Source of the DNA: Aeromonas bivalvium
Lineage (GTDB): Bacteria > Pseudomonadota > Gammaproteobacteria > Enterobacterales > Aeromonadaceae
NCBI RefSeq assembly: GCF_000819765.1
Contig: NZ_CDBT01000008.1
Span: 143,955 to 207,954, forward strand
Direction: 5' to 3'
Length of the DNA: 64,000 nt
Part shown: positions 8,180 through 16,482 of the stretch, in pieces
How the letters are laid out: every line of letters starts with the position of its first letter
How positions within the stretch are numbered: position 1 is the first letter of the stretch
Translations under genes and position numbers: made by a program
The notes under the pieces: generated by a model
What the model was told of the DNA's origin: nothing
Database searches by the model: none
Seen by the model: only the letters and a program-made list of their open reading frames with translations

Positions 8180-8746
8180 TCAGGAGAGACGACGCTTGAA
8201 TTCGCCGGTGCGGCTGTCGATCTCGATCTTGTCACCGATCTCGACGAAGGCGGCAACGGCGAGCTCGTAGCCAGTGCCTTTCAGGCGGGCAGGCTTGGTC
8301 ACTTTACCTGAGGTGTCGCCACGGGCGGCCGGCTCGGTGTACTCGATTTCGCGCACTATGGTGGTCGGCAGCTCGACGGAGATGGCTTTCTCGTTGTAGA
8401 AAGTCACTTCGCAGATGTCTTCCATGCCGTCTACCAGGTAGTTCAGCACATCACCCAGGTTGTCCTTCTCGACGTCGTACTGGTTGTACTCTGTGTCCAT
8501 GAAGACATACAGGGGATCGGAGAAGTAGGAGTAGGTGCACTCTTTACGCTCCAGTTGAACCACTTCCAGCTTGTCGTCAGCCTTGAAGACGGTCTCGGTG
8601 GCGCTGCCATTGAGCAGGCCTTTCAGCTTCATCTTGACCACGGCGGAGTTACGGCCGGATTTGTTGAACTCAGCCTTCTGCACCACCATCGGCTCGGTGC
8701 CGATCATGACTACGTTACCAGCGCGGATTTCCTGTGCGGTTTTCAT
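8180..8746 (-). CDS. efp: translation elongation factor P
   Basis: EF-P is a 188-residue, three-domain tRNA-shaped protein that enters the ribosomal E site and rescues ribosomes stalled on polyproline. The length equals E. coli EF-P. The modified loop reads [11 protein letters not shown] with Arg at position 32, not the lysine that is beta-lysylated in E. coli. Arg32 is the residue rhamnosylated by EarP in Pseudomonas, Neisseria and Shewanella. The earP gene starts upstream on the same strand, which fits that modification route. The C-terminal signature [25 protein letters not shown] is typical (residues about 160-184). Confidence 0.98.
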   Translation of the reverse strand: MKTAQEIRAGNVVMIGTEPMVVQKAEFNKSGRNSAVVKMKLKGLLNGSATETVFKADDKLEVVQLERKECTYSYFSDPLYVFMDTEYNQYDVEKDNLGDVLNYLVDGMEDICEVTFYNEKAISVELPTTIVREIEYTEPAARGDTSGKVTKPARLKGTGYELAVAAFVEIGDKIEIDSRTGEFKRRLS

Positions 8747-8791
8747 GTCAAAATTCCTGTTCGTGAAACGGACGAATAAAAAACTGCCAGA

Positions 8792-10018
8792 TTATATACG
8801 GCTTTCCAGAAATTTCACCAATCGCGTGACGAGATCCCCATCCCGGTGCAGCTTCTGTGACCAGTCTCGCCCATGTTGCCGCCATCTGGCCGCGTATTGC
8901 GGCCATTGGGCCCAGAGCTCGCGGGTCTCCTCCCCCTGGTTGAGGGCGTGGTTGCAGGCTCGCAGCCAGCTTGCTGTCTCCGGGGGCAGGTCGGCCAGAT
9001 AGTGGTCGAGGAAGCCGTCCAGCTTGACCATGTGGGCCTGCTCTTCCTGGGGATAGATGTGCCACAGGAAGGGCCGTGCCGCCCACTGGGCCCGCACGAA
9101 GGAGTCTTCACCGCGCACCAAGTTGAGGTCGCAGCTCCACAGCAGGCGATCGTATCCCGCCTGGTCCGTCATCGGCAGCAGCTTGACGGCGAGGCTGCCG
9201 GCGCGCAGCAGATCCCCGGGTTTCACCGCCTCTCCTTCCCGGCCCAGGCCTCGCAGCACGTCTGGTACGGCGCGCCCCAGGGGCAGCAGCAGGGTGACGG
9301 GGGTGGGACTGGCCTGCCAGTCGATCACCAGAGAACGGATCGCCTCGCTCTCGTAGGCAAACAGGCTGACTCTGATCTCGTGCTCTGCCTGGGGGGGCAG
9401 GTCCAGGCTGGCCCAGTAGGCGGCAAGCCCCGCCTCGTCCTGCTGCCAGCGATCCCGCTCGGCGATGAGTCCCTGCTCGCACAGCAGACCGCCGGTTCTG
9501 GCCGTGAAGCCCGGGAAGAAGAAGTACTTGTCGAGGCGCTTGTTGCCCACCTGCTGGGGAGAGGCGAGGCCGTGGCAATCCTCGACCCAGCTCTCGGCCG
9601 AAAGGTACTCCAGGTTGATCCAGCAGGGGGGAGGGCTCTGCTCGGTCATTCGTTCAATAAAGGGGGCGGGCAGCTCGCAGGCAAACGCCTCGATCACCAC
9701 GTTCGCCGGAACGACGTCGGCGGGCAGGCGCTCGTGCCAGTGCTGGACATAGATGCCGTCGACCCACTGGCCATCCCGTGCGGGATCCAGCCCAGGGCAG
9801 ATGCGGGCGAAGCTCGCCAGATCGTCCACCCAGAGCCGTACCTGCATGTCACCGGCCTGTGCGGGCGTCGTCCCCCCCGAGGTGCCATGGCCCCGGGACT
9901 CTATCCTCCCCTCCCGCTTGAGCTGGCGGGCCAGCCGCCAGGTGACGCCGATGTCGCCGAAGTTGTCCACCACGGTGCAGAAGATGTCCCAGTCGAACGG
10001 GGGCAGGGGGCTTGTCAT
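8792..10018 (-). CDS. earP: EF-P arginine-32 rhamnosyltransferase
   Basis: EarP is a GT-B inverting glycosyltransferase that moves rhamnose from dTDP-L-rhamnose to Arg32 of EF-P. This 408-residue protein shows the family N-terminus WDIFCTVVDNFGDIGV (with Asp18/Asp22) and the donor-site segment LVRGEDSFVRAQWAARPFLW near residues 290-310, followed by HIYPQEEQAH. It lies 45 bp upstream of efp on the same strand, the usual arrangement. ATG at 10018 is preferred because the conserved region begins a few residues later; an in-frame TTG exists at 10039 but lacks support. Confidence 0.95.
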   Translation of the reverse strand: MTSPLPPFDWDIFCTVVDNFGDIGVTWRLARQLKREGRIESRGHGTSGGTTPAQAGDMQVRLWVDDLASFARICPGLDPARDGQWVDGIYVQHWHERLPADVVPANVVIEAFACELPAPFIERMTEQSPPPCWINLEYLSAESWVEDCHGLASPQQVGNKRLDKYFFFPGFTARTGGLLCEQGLIAERDRWQQDEAGLAAYWASLDLPPQAEHEIRVSLFAYESEAIRSLVIDWQASPTPVTLLLPLGRAVPDVLRGLGREGEAVKPGDLLRAGSLAVKLLPMTDQAGYDRLLWSCDLNLVRGEDSFVRAQWAARPFLWHIYPQEEQAHMVKLDGFLDHYLADLPPETASWLRACNHALNQGEETRELWAQWPQYAARWRQHGRDWSQKLHRDGDLVTRLVKFLESRI

Positions 10019-10036
10019 GGCTCGGGGTTCCAGATG

Positions 10037-10069
10037 CAAAAAACCGGTGCGCAGGGTAGCACACCGGTT
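10037..10069 (-). terminator. guaC terminator
   Basis: On the minus strand AACCGGTG pairs with CACCGGTT (10042-10049 with 10062-10069) and is followed by a T6 run. It sits between guaC and earP, so earP probably has its own promoter. Confidence 0.85.
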
Positions 10070-10112
10070 GGCTGGCTTCTAACCGTCAGCGCCTGACGGA
10101 GCCTGCGACAGG

Positions 10113-11156
10113 TTACTCCTTGCCGTAGACGTTGTTCTCCTGTTCGCGCACCCGGATGAAGGTGGTGCGCTTGGTCAGCTCTTTCAGCTGGCTGGCGCCG
10201 ACGTAGGTGCAGGTGGATCGCACCCCGCCCAGGATGTCGCGCACCGTGTTTTCCACCGGGCCGCGGTAGGGCAGCAGCACCGTCTTGCCTTCGGAGGCGC
10301 GATACTCGGCGACGCCGCCGGCGTGCTTGTCCATGGCGCTGGCCGAGCTCATGCCGTAGAACTTCATGAAGGGCTCGCCATCGACGTCGACGATTTCACC
10401 GCCGCACTCTTCGTGGGCCGCCAGCATGCCGCCGAGCATCACGAAGTCGGCGCCGCCGCCAAACGCCTTGGCCACATCTCCCGGGCAGGTGCAGCCGCCG
10501 TCACCGACGATCTGGCCACCCAGGCCGTGGGCCGCATCGGCGCACTCGATGATAGCGGAAAGCTGCGGGTAGCCGACCCCGGTCTTGACCCTTGTGGTGC
10601 AGACCGAACCCGGGCCTATGCCCACCTTGACGATGTCGGCGCCGGAGAGGATCAGCTCCTCCACCATCTCGCCGGTCACCACGTTGCCCGCCAGGATCAC
10701 GTGGTTGGGGCAGGCTTCGCGTATCTTGCGCAGGAACTCGACGAAGTGCTGGGAGTAGCCGTTGGCCACGTCGACGCAGATGAAGCGCAGCGCCTCGGAC
10801 ATGGCGAGGATCTGGCGGGTCTTGGTGAAGTCCTCCTCCGAGGTGCCGGTGGAGACCATGACATGGCCCAGCAGGGCCGGATCGGTTTCGCTGACGAAGG
10901 CTTGCCACTGGGCCAGACTGTAGTGCTTGTGCACCGCCGTCATCATCTCGAAGCCGGCCAGGGTGCGCGCCATGGCGAAGCTGCCGACGGTGTCCATGTT
11001 GGCGGCGATGACGGGGGTCCCCTGCCACTGGGTCCGGGTGTGCTTGAAGGTGAACTGGCGGGTCAGGCTGACCTGGGCGCGGCTCTTGAGGGTAGAGCGC
11101 TTGGGGCGAAACAGCACATCCTTGAAACCGAGCTTCAGGTCTTCTTCGATACGCAT
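10113..11156 (-). CDS. guaC: GMP reductase
   Basis: GMP reductase converts GMP to IMP and ammonia with NADPH, allowing guanine nucleotides to be reused for adenine synthesis. The 347-residue length equals E. coli GuaC. The TIM-barrel family signature is clear: the catalytic-Cys loop [17 protein letters not shown], the phosphate loop [18 protein letters not shown], and [14 protein letters not shown]. The start at 11156 has AAGGAA upstream and gives [15 protein letters not shown], as in known GuaC. It is monocistronic with a hairpin in its leader (see 11221-11253). Confidence 0.97.
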   Translation of the reverse strand: MRIEEDLKLGFKDVLFRPKRSTLKSRAQVSLTRQFTFKHTRTQWQGTPVIAANMDTVGSFAMARTLAGFEMMTAVHKHYSLAQWQAFVSETDPALLGHVMVSTGTSEEDFTKTRQILAMSEALRFICVDVANGYSQHFVEFLRKIREACPNHVILAGNVVTGEMVEELILSGADIVKVGIGPGSVCTTRVKTGVGYPQLSAIIECADAAHGLGGQIVGDGGCTCPGDVAKAFGGGADFVMLGGMLAAHEECGGEIVDVDGEPFMKFYGMSSASAMDKHAGGVAEYRASEGKTVLLPYRGPVENTVRDILGGVRSTCTYVGASQLKELTKRTTFIRVREQENNVYGKE

Positions 11157-11220
11157 TGCAAATTCCTTATTGAGCCTTGTGTGAGAGGTCACTTTGCAGT
11201 GGCAACTTTTCGGCAGGCAC

Positions 11221-11253
11221 AAAAAAACCGGTGGTTTTCAGGGCCTCCGGTTT
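11221..11253 (-). promoter_or_regulatory. terminator-like stem-loop in the guaC 5' leader
   Basis: On the minus strand AAACCGGAGG, a 9-base loop, then CCACCGGTTT and further T residues form an intrinsic-terminator-like structure 65 bp upstream of the guaC start. A possible promoter lies just before it (TTGTTC at 11286-11281, 16-bp spacer, TACACT at 11264-11259), which would place the hairpin at the very 5' end of the mRNA. It could be an attenuator, a 5' protective stem or the end of a small upstream RNA. Confidence 0.5.
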
Positions 11254-11559
11254 ACAGCAGTGTAGGCAAAAATCCCGTCAGAACAAGACTGATAATTCAC
11301 GCATCGCTGTGGTAGCCTTTGGCGTCACAACCTGAGTACAGCCCAGGCACCCATTTCCCCGGGATATCCCCCCTTGGTGCCTGCCAGGAATGCCTCCCTT
11401 GACTCCCTTTTTTCACCCCCAGTCCGGATCCTGACGCGGGCGGTGCGAGAGGCGCCATCCTGCCCAGGGCGCCGCCTCTCGCCGGTTGACAGCTGGCCTT
11501 TCCATCCCCACTCTTGGCCTCTGGGGCCAGCGTCGGCCCGGCCTTGATCAGGAGCGAAC
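11254..11559. other. intergenic region between guaC and the protease gene
   Basis: This 306-bp gap holds the probable guaC promoter at its left end. It also has a strong inverted repeat GCGAGAGGCG...CGCCTCTCGC (11445-11454 with 11473-11482), then TTGACA at 11486-11491 as a possible -35 for the downstream gene. The short ORFs here lack RBS support. I see no RNA gene that I can name. Confidence 0.4.
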
Positions 11560-12057
11560 GTGCTTGCATTGCGAACCATGACCTTGCTGTTACTGACCTG
11601 CCTCTCCCTGCCCGGGATGGCGGCGTCCCCCACCGTCTATGGCTGGATCGAGAAGGGATTGATCATGCCCAGCGCCGTGGCGGTCAAGATGAAACTCGAT
11701 ACCGGGGCCCTCACCTCTTCGATGGATGCGCGGGATCTGCACCACTTCAAGCGTGACGACAAGCCCTGGGTGCGCTTCACCCTGGTGCTGACCGATGCCG
11801 ACACCGACAAGGTGGTGCGCCAGACCCTGGAGCGGCCGGTGGAGCGCAGCGTGACGGTGCGCGGGGCGGGCGGCATGGAGCAGCGCCCCACAGTCACCCT
11901 GTCCGTCTGCCTCGGCGACAAGGTCTACAAGGAGTGGTTCACCCTGCGGGATCGCAGCGACATGCTCTATCCCGTGCTGATCGGCCGTCGCCTGCTGGCG
12001 GAGCTGGGTCCGGTGGACTCCGCCCGCACCTTCACGGTGCAGCCCAGCTGTGGTTAA
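11560..12057 (+). CDS. exported retropepsin-like aspartic protease (RimK-associated zinc-protease family)
   Basis: A 165-residue protein with a signal peptide (about residues 1-22) and the single retropepsin-like domain of Pfam family PF05618. The active-site strand is MKLDTGALTSSMDA with Asp-Thr-Gly, and VLIGRRLLAELGPVD forms the conserved C-terminal segment. Family members are annotated ATP-dependent zinc proteases, but the fold is aspartic-protease-like; this one is exported, so periplasmic action is likely. The start is GTG at 11560 with AGGAG five bases upstream; an internal ATG at 11578 would shorten the signal peptide. Confidence 0.8.
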   Translation: MLALRTMTLLLLTCLSLPGMAASPTVYGWIEKGLIMPSAVAVKMKLDTGALTSSMDARDLHHFKRDDKPWVRFTLVLTDADTDKVVRQTLERPVERSVTVRGAGGMEQRPTVTLSVCLGDKVYKEWFTLRDRSDMLYPVLIGRRLLAELGPVDSARTFTVQPSCG

Positions 12058-12083
12058 GGGTCTGCTCCTGGGAGCATGAATCA

Positions 12084-12113
12084 CGCGCGGGGGCCAGGGC
12101 CCCCGCGTTTTTT
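12084..12113 (+). terminator. terminator after the retropepsin-like gene
   Basis: CGCGGGGGC pairs with GCCCCCGCG (12086-12094 with roughly 12099-12107) and is followed by six T residues, lying between two convergent genes. Confidence 0.85.
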
Positions 12114-12127
12114 GTTCCGGTGCCCGG

Positions 12128-13561
12128 CTAGATCGGCGGTGCCGGCAGCAGCAGGCTCACCTCAAGCCCCCCCTCTGGCCGGTTGTGGATACTCATGTCC
12201 GCGCCGTGCAGCTCGGCGATGCGGCGTACTATGGCCATCCCCAGGCCCACCCCGTCCCCTGCCTGGGGATTGACCCGGAAGAAGCGTTCACACAGGCGCG
12301 CCATCGCCTCGGCGGGGATGCCTGGGCCATTGTCGCTGACCGTTACCCGTACCCGGTTGCCCGATGGCTCGACGGCGACTGCTATCACGCCGCCGAACGG
12401 GGTATAGCGCAGCGCATTGTCGATGAGGTTGCCAAACATCAGTTCCAGCAGGGTGGGCTGGCCCATGATCTCTACCCGGCCGCTGCGCTCGAGGGAGATC
12501 TGCTGCTCCTTGTTCAGTGCCAGCGGGGTCAGGGCGGCCAGACAGCCTTGCAGCAGCTGGCCAAGATCGACGCGCTCCAGCACGAGATCCTGCTGGTTGT
12601 CGATGCGGGCCTGGGTCAGCAGCTGGCGCAGCAGGCGGTCGCTGCGATCGAGGGCCAGCAGCATCTTGGCCAGCGACTGGCGTCGACTCGCTTCATCCTG
12701 CGCCGTCAGGGCGTTCTCGCTGTGGATCCTCAGCACCGCGAGGGGCGTGCGCAGCTCGTGGGCGGCCTCGTTGGTGAACTGCTTCTCCCGCTCCAGGGTA
12801 TCGGCCAGGGTGTGCATCAGCCGGTTGATCTCCCCCACCAGGGGCGTCAGCTCCTCGGCCTTGATGGCGAGATTGAGGGGGCTCAGGTTGGCGGGGTGAC
12901 GTTCGCCGATGGCCTGGGTCAGCTGGCGCAGCGGCGCCAGACCGCGGGTGACCAGCCACCACAGCAGGCCGAGCAGGAAGGGCAGGGTGATGAAGAGGGG
13001 CAGCATGGTGAGGGTGGCCATCTTGCTGGCCAGCTCGCTGCGTTCGTCATCCCGCTCCGCCACGATGAGCCAGGTCTGTTCACCTTGGTTGTAGAGGGTG
13101 AAGGTGCGCCAGTCATGGCCATCCCGACGCACTGTGTCAAAGCCGATGGTCAGCTTGCCGAGCAGCCGCGGCGGCGCGCTGGGGGAGCGCAGCAGCAGAC
13201 GGCCCTCGTCATCGGCCAGCTGGAAGGTGAGATTGCGTTCAAACTCATGGCCGTAGGGGGTCAGTTCTCTGTCCTCGCCCCTGAGGTTGAATCCCTGCTC
13301 CTCGGGGCCGCTGTCGGGGTTTTTCCGGGTCCATTCCTGATAGAGGGTGCCATCGGCGGGCAGTGTCTTGCTCTGCTTGAGGTAGGTGGCCAGCAGCTGG
13401 TTGGTGATGCGGGCGGACTGGGCGAGACGGGCATCAAACAGCTCTTCCATCTCGTGGTTGGCCTGCAGGTAGCCGATCAGGCCGCTGATGGCGAGGCTGA
13501 GGCTGACCAGGGCCAGGATGCCGGAGAGCAGGAAGCGGCGGATGGAACGGACGCGGCTCAT
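12128..13561 (-). CDS. sensor histidine kinase, QseC-like
   Basis: A 477-residue inner-membrane kinase. There is a membrane helix at about residues 10-31, a periplasmic sensor (35-182), a second helix near 186-206, a HAMP linker and a HisKA domain with the phospho-acceptor His268 in NEAAHELRTPLA. The HATPase domain carries the N box LIDNALRYTP, the G1 box VSDNGPGIP and G2 GVGLGMAIV. Start and stop overlap the response regulator by four bases (ATGA at 13558-13561), so the two are co-translated. Sequence style is QseC/PmrB-like. The ligand is unknown; its position behind a biosynthetic-looking operon is suggestive. Confidence 0.92.
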   Translation of the reverse strand: MSRVRSIRRFLLSGILALVSLSLAISGLIGYLQANHEMEELFDARLAQSARITNQLLATYLKQSKTLPADGTLYQEWTRKNPDSGPEEQGFNLRGEDRELTPYGHEFERNLTFQLADDEGRLLLRSPSAPPRLLGKLTIGFDTVRRDGHDWRTFTLYNQGEQTWLIVAERDDERSELASKMATLTMLPLFITLPFLLGLLWWLVTRGLAPLRQLTQAIGERHPANLSPLNLAIKAEELTPLVGEINRLMHTLADTLEREKQFTNEAAHELRTPLAVLRIHSENALTAQDEASRRQSLAKMLLALDRSDRLLRQLLTQARIDNQQDLVLERVDLGQLLQGCLAALTPLALNKEQQISLERSGRVEIMGQPTLLELMFGNLIDNALRYTPFGGVIAVAVEPSGNRVRVTVSDNGPGIPAEAMARLCERFFRVNPQAGDGVGLGMAIVRRIAELHGADMSIHNRPEGGLEVSLLLPAPPI

Positions 13562-14250
13562 GGGGCTGGCGCCCCCTTGGTGCCCTGACCCTCCTGTTGC
13601 GGCACTATGTAGCCGACGCCGCGAATGTTGCGGATGAGCTCGGGGAAGAACTTCTTGCGCAGGTGGTGAATGTGCACCTCCACCGCGTTGCTCTCTGCCC
13701 CCTCGTCCCAGCCGTAGAGGCTCTGTTGCAGCTGATCCCGGCTCAGGACCCGGCCGCTCTGGGTGATGAGCTCCTGCAGCAACTTGTACTCGTGGGGGGT
13801 GAGCTTGACCGGCTCGCCCCGATAGGTGACCTGCTGTGATGCGGGGAAGAGCTGCAACTCCCCGTACTCCAGCACTGCCTGGGCCTGCCCCTTGCTGCGG
13901 CGCACCAGGGCGCGCAGGCGGGCGTTGAGCTCCTGCAGGGCGAAGGGCTTGACCATGTAGTCGTCGGAGCCGGCATCCAGCCCCAGCACCCGATCGTCCA
14001 GGGCATCCCGGGCGGTGAGGATGAGTACCGGCAGGGTCTGCCCCTCCCGGCGCAGCTTGCGCAGCAGGCTGATGCCGTCGATGTCCGGCAGGTTGAGATC
14101 CAGGATAAGGGCGGCGAACTCCTCGCTCTTGAGTGCCGAGAGGGCCGGCAGCCCCTGCTGGAGCCAGTCTACCGTGTAGCCGCTGCTGCGCAGTGCATCC
14201 ACCATGCCGTCTCCCAGCATCACATCATCTTCCACCAACAGGACTCGCAT
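13558..14250 (-). CDS. OmpR-family response regulator, QseB-like
   Basis: A 230-residue regulator partnered with the adjacent kinase. The receiver domain has the acidic pair Glu7-Asp8-Asp9, phospho-acceptor Asp51 in LILDLNLPDIDG, Thr in LILTARD and Lys in VKPFAL. The C-terminal winged helix includes LTPHEYKLLQELI and NAVEVHIHHLRKKF, ending in IRGVGYIV. The numbering of Asp51 matches QseB. The start at 14250 has a GAGGGAGAG-type RBS. A 9-bp inverted repeat lies just upstream (14272-14301). The gene follows the TPR-protein gene by 81 bp on the same strand. Confidence 0.93.
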   Translation of the reverse strand: MRVLLVEDDVMLGDGMVDALRSSGYTVDWLQQGLPALSALKSEEFAALILDLNLPDIDGISLLRKLRREGQTLPVLILTARDALDDRVLGLDAGSDDYMVKPFALQELNARLRALVRRSKGQAQAVLEYGELQLFPASQQVTYRGEPVKLTPHEYKLLQELITQSGRVLSRDQLQQSLYGWDEGAESNAVEVHIHHLRKKFFPELIRNIRGVGYIVPQQEGQGTKGAPAP

Positions 14251-14271
14251 TGTTCTCTCCCTCAAATGACG

Positions 14272-14301
14272 CTGCCCACCAGTATGCAAGCGGGTGGGCA
14301 G
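14272..14301 (-). promoter_or_regulatory. 9-bp inverted repeat upstream of the response regulator
   Basis: CTGCCCACC (14272-14280) and GGTGGGCAG (14293-14301) are perfect inverted arms 22 bp before the regulator start. No T-run follows. It could be an mRNA hairpin controlling passage from the biosynthetic genes into the two-component genes, or a protein-binding site. Confidence 0.45.
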
Positions 14302-14331
14302 AGTTTAAATAGCGCACTGATCTGCTTGTGT

Positions 14332-14979
14332 TTACAGCTTGGCGAGACGCTCGCGGATTTCCATTCTACGGCCCTCGTCCGCCACCTCGCGGCCCGGTCT
14401 GGCCGGGGCGGCCAGGGCCTTGTCCAGATAGCGCTTCGCCTGGGCCTTGTCCCCCTGATCCAGCAGGAAGTCGCCGTAGAAGAAGTTGGGATCGATGCCG
14501 TTGGGGTTGATGGCGAGCGCCTGCTTGAGCAACTGCTCGGCCTTGTCGTCATCCCCGAAGCCGACCGGCCAGCCCGGCACCTGATAATAGAGGGAGCCCA
14601 GGCTGGTATAGGCCGAGCCTTCCAGCGCCCTGGGATCCTGCCTGATGGCGATCTCCAGTTTGGCCTTGGCCTCCTTCACCAGGCTCAGGGCGCCGAGGCC
14701 GCCCTTGGCGCCGGCCCAGGTGCTTTTGACGATGGCGGACCAGATCAGCAGATCGGTGCGAAATGCCTCCTTGGCGCTCGCCTCATCGGCCTTGGCACTC
14801 AGGGTCTCCAGGCAGCGCTCCTTGGCGTTGCCGATCTGCTGGTACTGGCAGTGGGCCCACTCTTGCTGAATGGTGGGCAGGGCATCGGCGGCCTGGGCCA
14901 GACCGCTTGCCAGCGTGCCTGCCAGGGCGAGCAACAGGACACTGTGACCCAATCGGGGGCGGAAAGTGGCGTGTTTCAT
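14332..14979 (-). CDS. exported TPR-like protein, last gene of the thermostable-hemolysin operon
   Basis: A 215-residue protein with a signal peptide (residues 1-31, ending ASGLAQA). The mature part is helical with tetratricopeptide-like repeats in its second half: LVKEAKAKLEIAIRQDPRALEGSAYTSLGSLYY is one unit (spanning roughly residues 103-135) and KAEQLLKQALAINPNGIDPNFFYGDFL another. TPR proteins mediate protein contacts, here probably in the periplasm. The ATG at 14979 follows the SDR stop codon by a single base, so it is in the same operon. No enzymatic motif is seen. Confidence 0.75.
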   Translation of the reverse strand: MKHATFRPRLGHSVLLLALAGTLASGLAQAADALPTIQQEWAHCQYQQIGNAKERCLETLSAKADEASAKEAFRTDLLIWSAIVKSTWAGAKGGLGALSLVKEAKAKLEIAIRQDPRALEGSAYTSLGSLYYQVPGWPVGFGDDDKAEQLLKQALAINPNGIDPNFFYGDFLLDQGDKAQAKRYLDKALAAPARPGREVADEGRRMEIRERLAKL

Positions 14980-14980
14980 C

Positions 14981-15829
14981 TCAATGTTCCTTCTCGTGTG
15001 TGGCACAGGCGGGGTTGTCCCCGTGATCTGTGGCCAGGGGGACAGGGTGGCGGGCATGGCGTTCTATGATGGGCAGTTGTCTGGCCAGCGCCTTGTCGAC
15101 CACGGCGGGCAGCAGGCCGTTGAGCCGCACGAACAGCTTCTCCGGCCAGCCGAGCCAGCGGCGGCGTGTCTCGTTGCACAGGGCGATGACGGCTTCCTCG
15201 GCCACGTCCTGGGGGCTGTCGGTGTGGGTGCCGAGCTCGGCATTCATGGCATAGGCCGCCTCGGAGTTGAGGTGGGTGCGGGTGGCGCGGGGGGCAAAGT
15301 GCAGCACCTTGATGCCGGTGCCCTCCAGCTCCCGCCCCAGGGCCTCGCTAAAGCCCCGCAGGGCGAACTTGCTGGCGCAATAGACGCTGTAACCGGCATA
15401 GCCGATGGCCCCGAGGCTGGAGCCTATGTTCATGATGATGGCGGGCTTGCGCAGCCGGGGCAGCAGGGCCCGGGTGAGCTGGATGGGGGCCTCTATGTTG
15501 AGCAGCAACTGGCGGGTCACCTGCTCGCCGCTCTGATCCTCCAGCCAGGCGAACTGGTTGCAGCCCGCGCTGTTGATGAGCACGTCCAGGCCTTCTTCCA
15601 GCGCCGGGTGTTGCAGCAGTCTGGCCCGCTCCTGGGGTGAGCCGAGATCGGCGGTCACCGTCTGGTGGCGCTCCGGATGGGGCAGCTCCCGGCGCAGGCG
15701 CTCCAGGGCGCTGGCCCGACGCCCGTGCAGCAGCAGGTGCGCCCCCTGGGCCGCCAGCTCCATGGCCAGGGCTTCCCCTATGCCGCCACTGGCGCCGGTG
15801 AGCAGTATGCGTTTCCCTTCAAGCTTCAT
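14981..15829 (-). CDS. short-chain dehydrogenase/reductase
   Basis: A 282-residue classical SDR. The cofactor loop is LLTGASGGIGEAL at residues 8-20, followed by HGRR, which favours NADP(H). NSAG lies near residue 87, the catalytic Ser in MNIGSSLG, and Tyr/Lys in YSVYCASK. The C-terminal extension (about residues 230-282) containing WPEKLFVRLNGLLP is typical of membrane-peripheral SDRs acting on acyl or keto-acyl substrates. Its start overlaps the stop of the diiron-protein gene by four bases (ATGA, 15826-15829). In context it probably reduces the product of the upstream ligase/oxidase steps. Confidence 0.88.
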   Translation of the reverse strand: MKLEGKRILLTGASGGIGEALAMELAAQGAHLLLHGRRASALERLRRELPHPERHQTVTADLGSPQERARLLQHPALEEGLDVLINSAGCNQFAWLEDQSGEQVTRQLLLNIEAPIQLTRALLPRLRKPAIIMNIGSSLGAIGYAGYSVYCASKFALRGFSEALGRELEGTGIKVLHFAPRATRTHLNSEAAYAMNAELGTHTDSPQDVAEEAVIALCNETRRRWLGWPEKLFVRLNGLLPAVVDKALARQLPIIERHARHPVPLATDHGDNPACATHEKEH

Positions 15830-16482
15830 TGGCAGGATCCCGTGAGCTGATAGAGCATGTCGCCATAGAGGCGGTAGACCACGCGAGCGGCGTGAATGAT
15901 GGCCGCCTGATCTGCCGGGTCTTCCACCCGGTTCATCAGGGACTCGAAGAATTTGAGGTGTTCCTGATCCAGGGCGCCGTGGGAGCTCAGGTAGCTCATG
16001 GCCTGGGGTGGCAGCCCCAGACCGCGCTTGAGCTGGTCGGCGACGGTCAGGGCGATGGCGACGCTGGTACCTTCCAGCACCTGCACCATGCCGAAGAAGC
16101 CCATGGGGTTGCCGCGCTGGATCTGGTCGTAGAGGAAGGCCACCATCAGTTCGATGGGCAGGCCCGGCTGGCCATGGCGCACCGCCTCGGCGTCACCGCC
16201 GCAGGCGCGGATGTCGCTTAAGATCCACTCCTGATGGCCGTACTCCTCGTCGATGTACTCCCGGATGGCGCCGCGTACCCATTCGTACTCCTGCCCCAGC
16301 TTGCCGCCGGTGGCCATCAGGAGCGGTACCGTGTGGCGCACGTGGTAGTAAGCCTCTGCCAGGAAGGCGAGGTAGGTGTCACGGCTGATGTCGCCACGGC
16401 GGCAGGCCTCGATGATGGGGGCATTGAACAGGCGTTCGCGCTCGCAGGCGGTGGCTTGTTGCAGGGTCTGGTAGAAGCTCAT
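15826..16482 (-). CDS. heme-oxygenase-like diiron oxidase (HDO/TenA-like fold)
   Basis: A 218-residue all-helical protein of the TenA/PqqC/heme-oxygenase-like superfamily. Candidate metal ligands form the complete HDO pattern: Glu43-x6-His50 in EAYYHVRH, Glu137 in VLEGTSVA, and His168-x3-Asp172-x2-His175 in HGALDQEH. That arrangement is the one described for non-heme diiron enzymes such as CADD and UndA, which oxidise or cleave fatty acids and amino acids. His83 in DEEYGHQEW is an additional conserved-looking histidine. The start at 16482 has AGGAG upstream and overlaps the ligase stop (ATGA). Substrate unknown. Confidence 0.82.
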   Translation of the reverse strand: MSFYQTLQQATACERERLFNAPIIEACRRGDISRDTYLAFLAEAYYHVRHTVPLLMATGGKLGQEYEWVRGAIREYIDEEYGHQEWILSDIRACGGDAEAVRHGQPGLPIELMVAFLYDQIQRGNPMGFFGMVQVLEGTSVAIALTVADQLKRGLGLPPQAMSYLSSHGALDQEHLKFFESLMNRVEDPADQAAIIHAARVVYRLYGDMLYQLTGSCQ

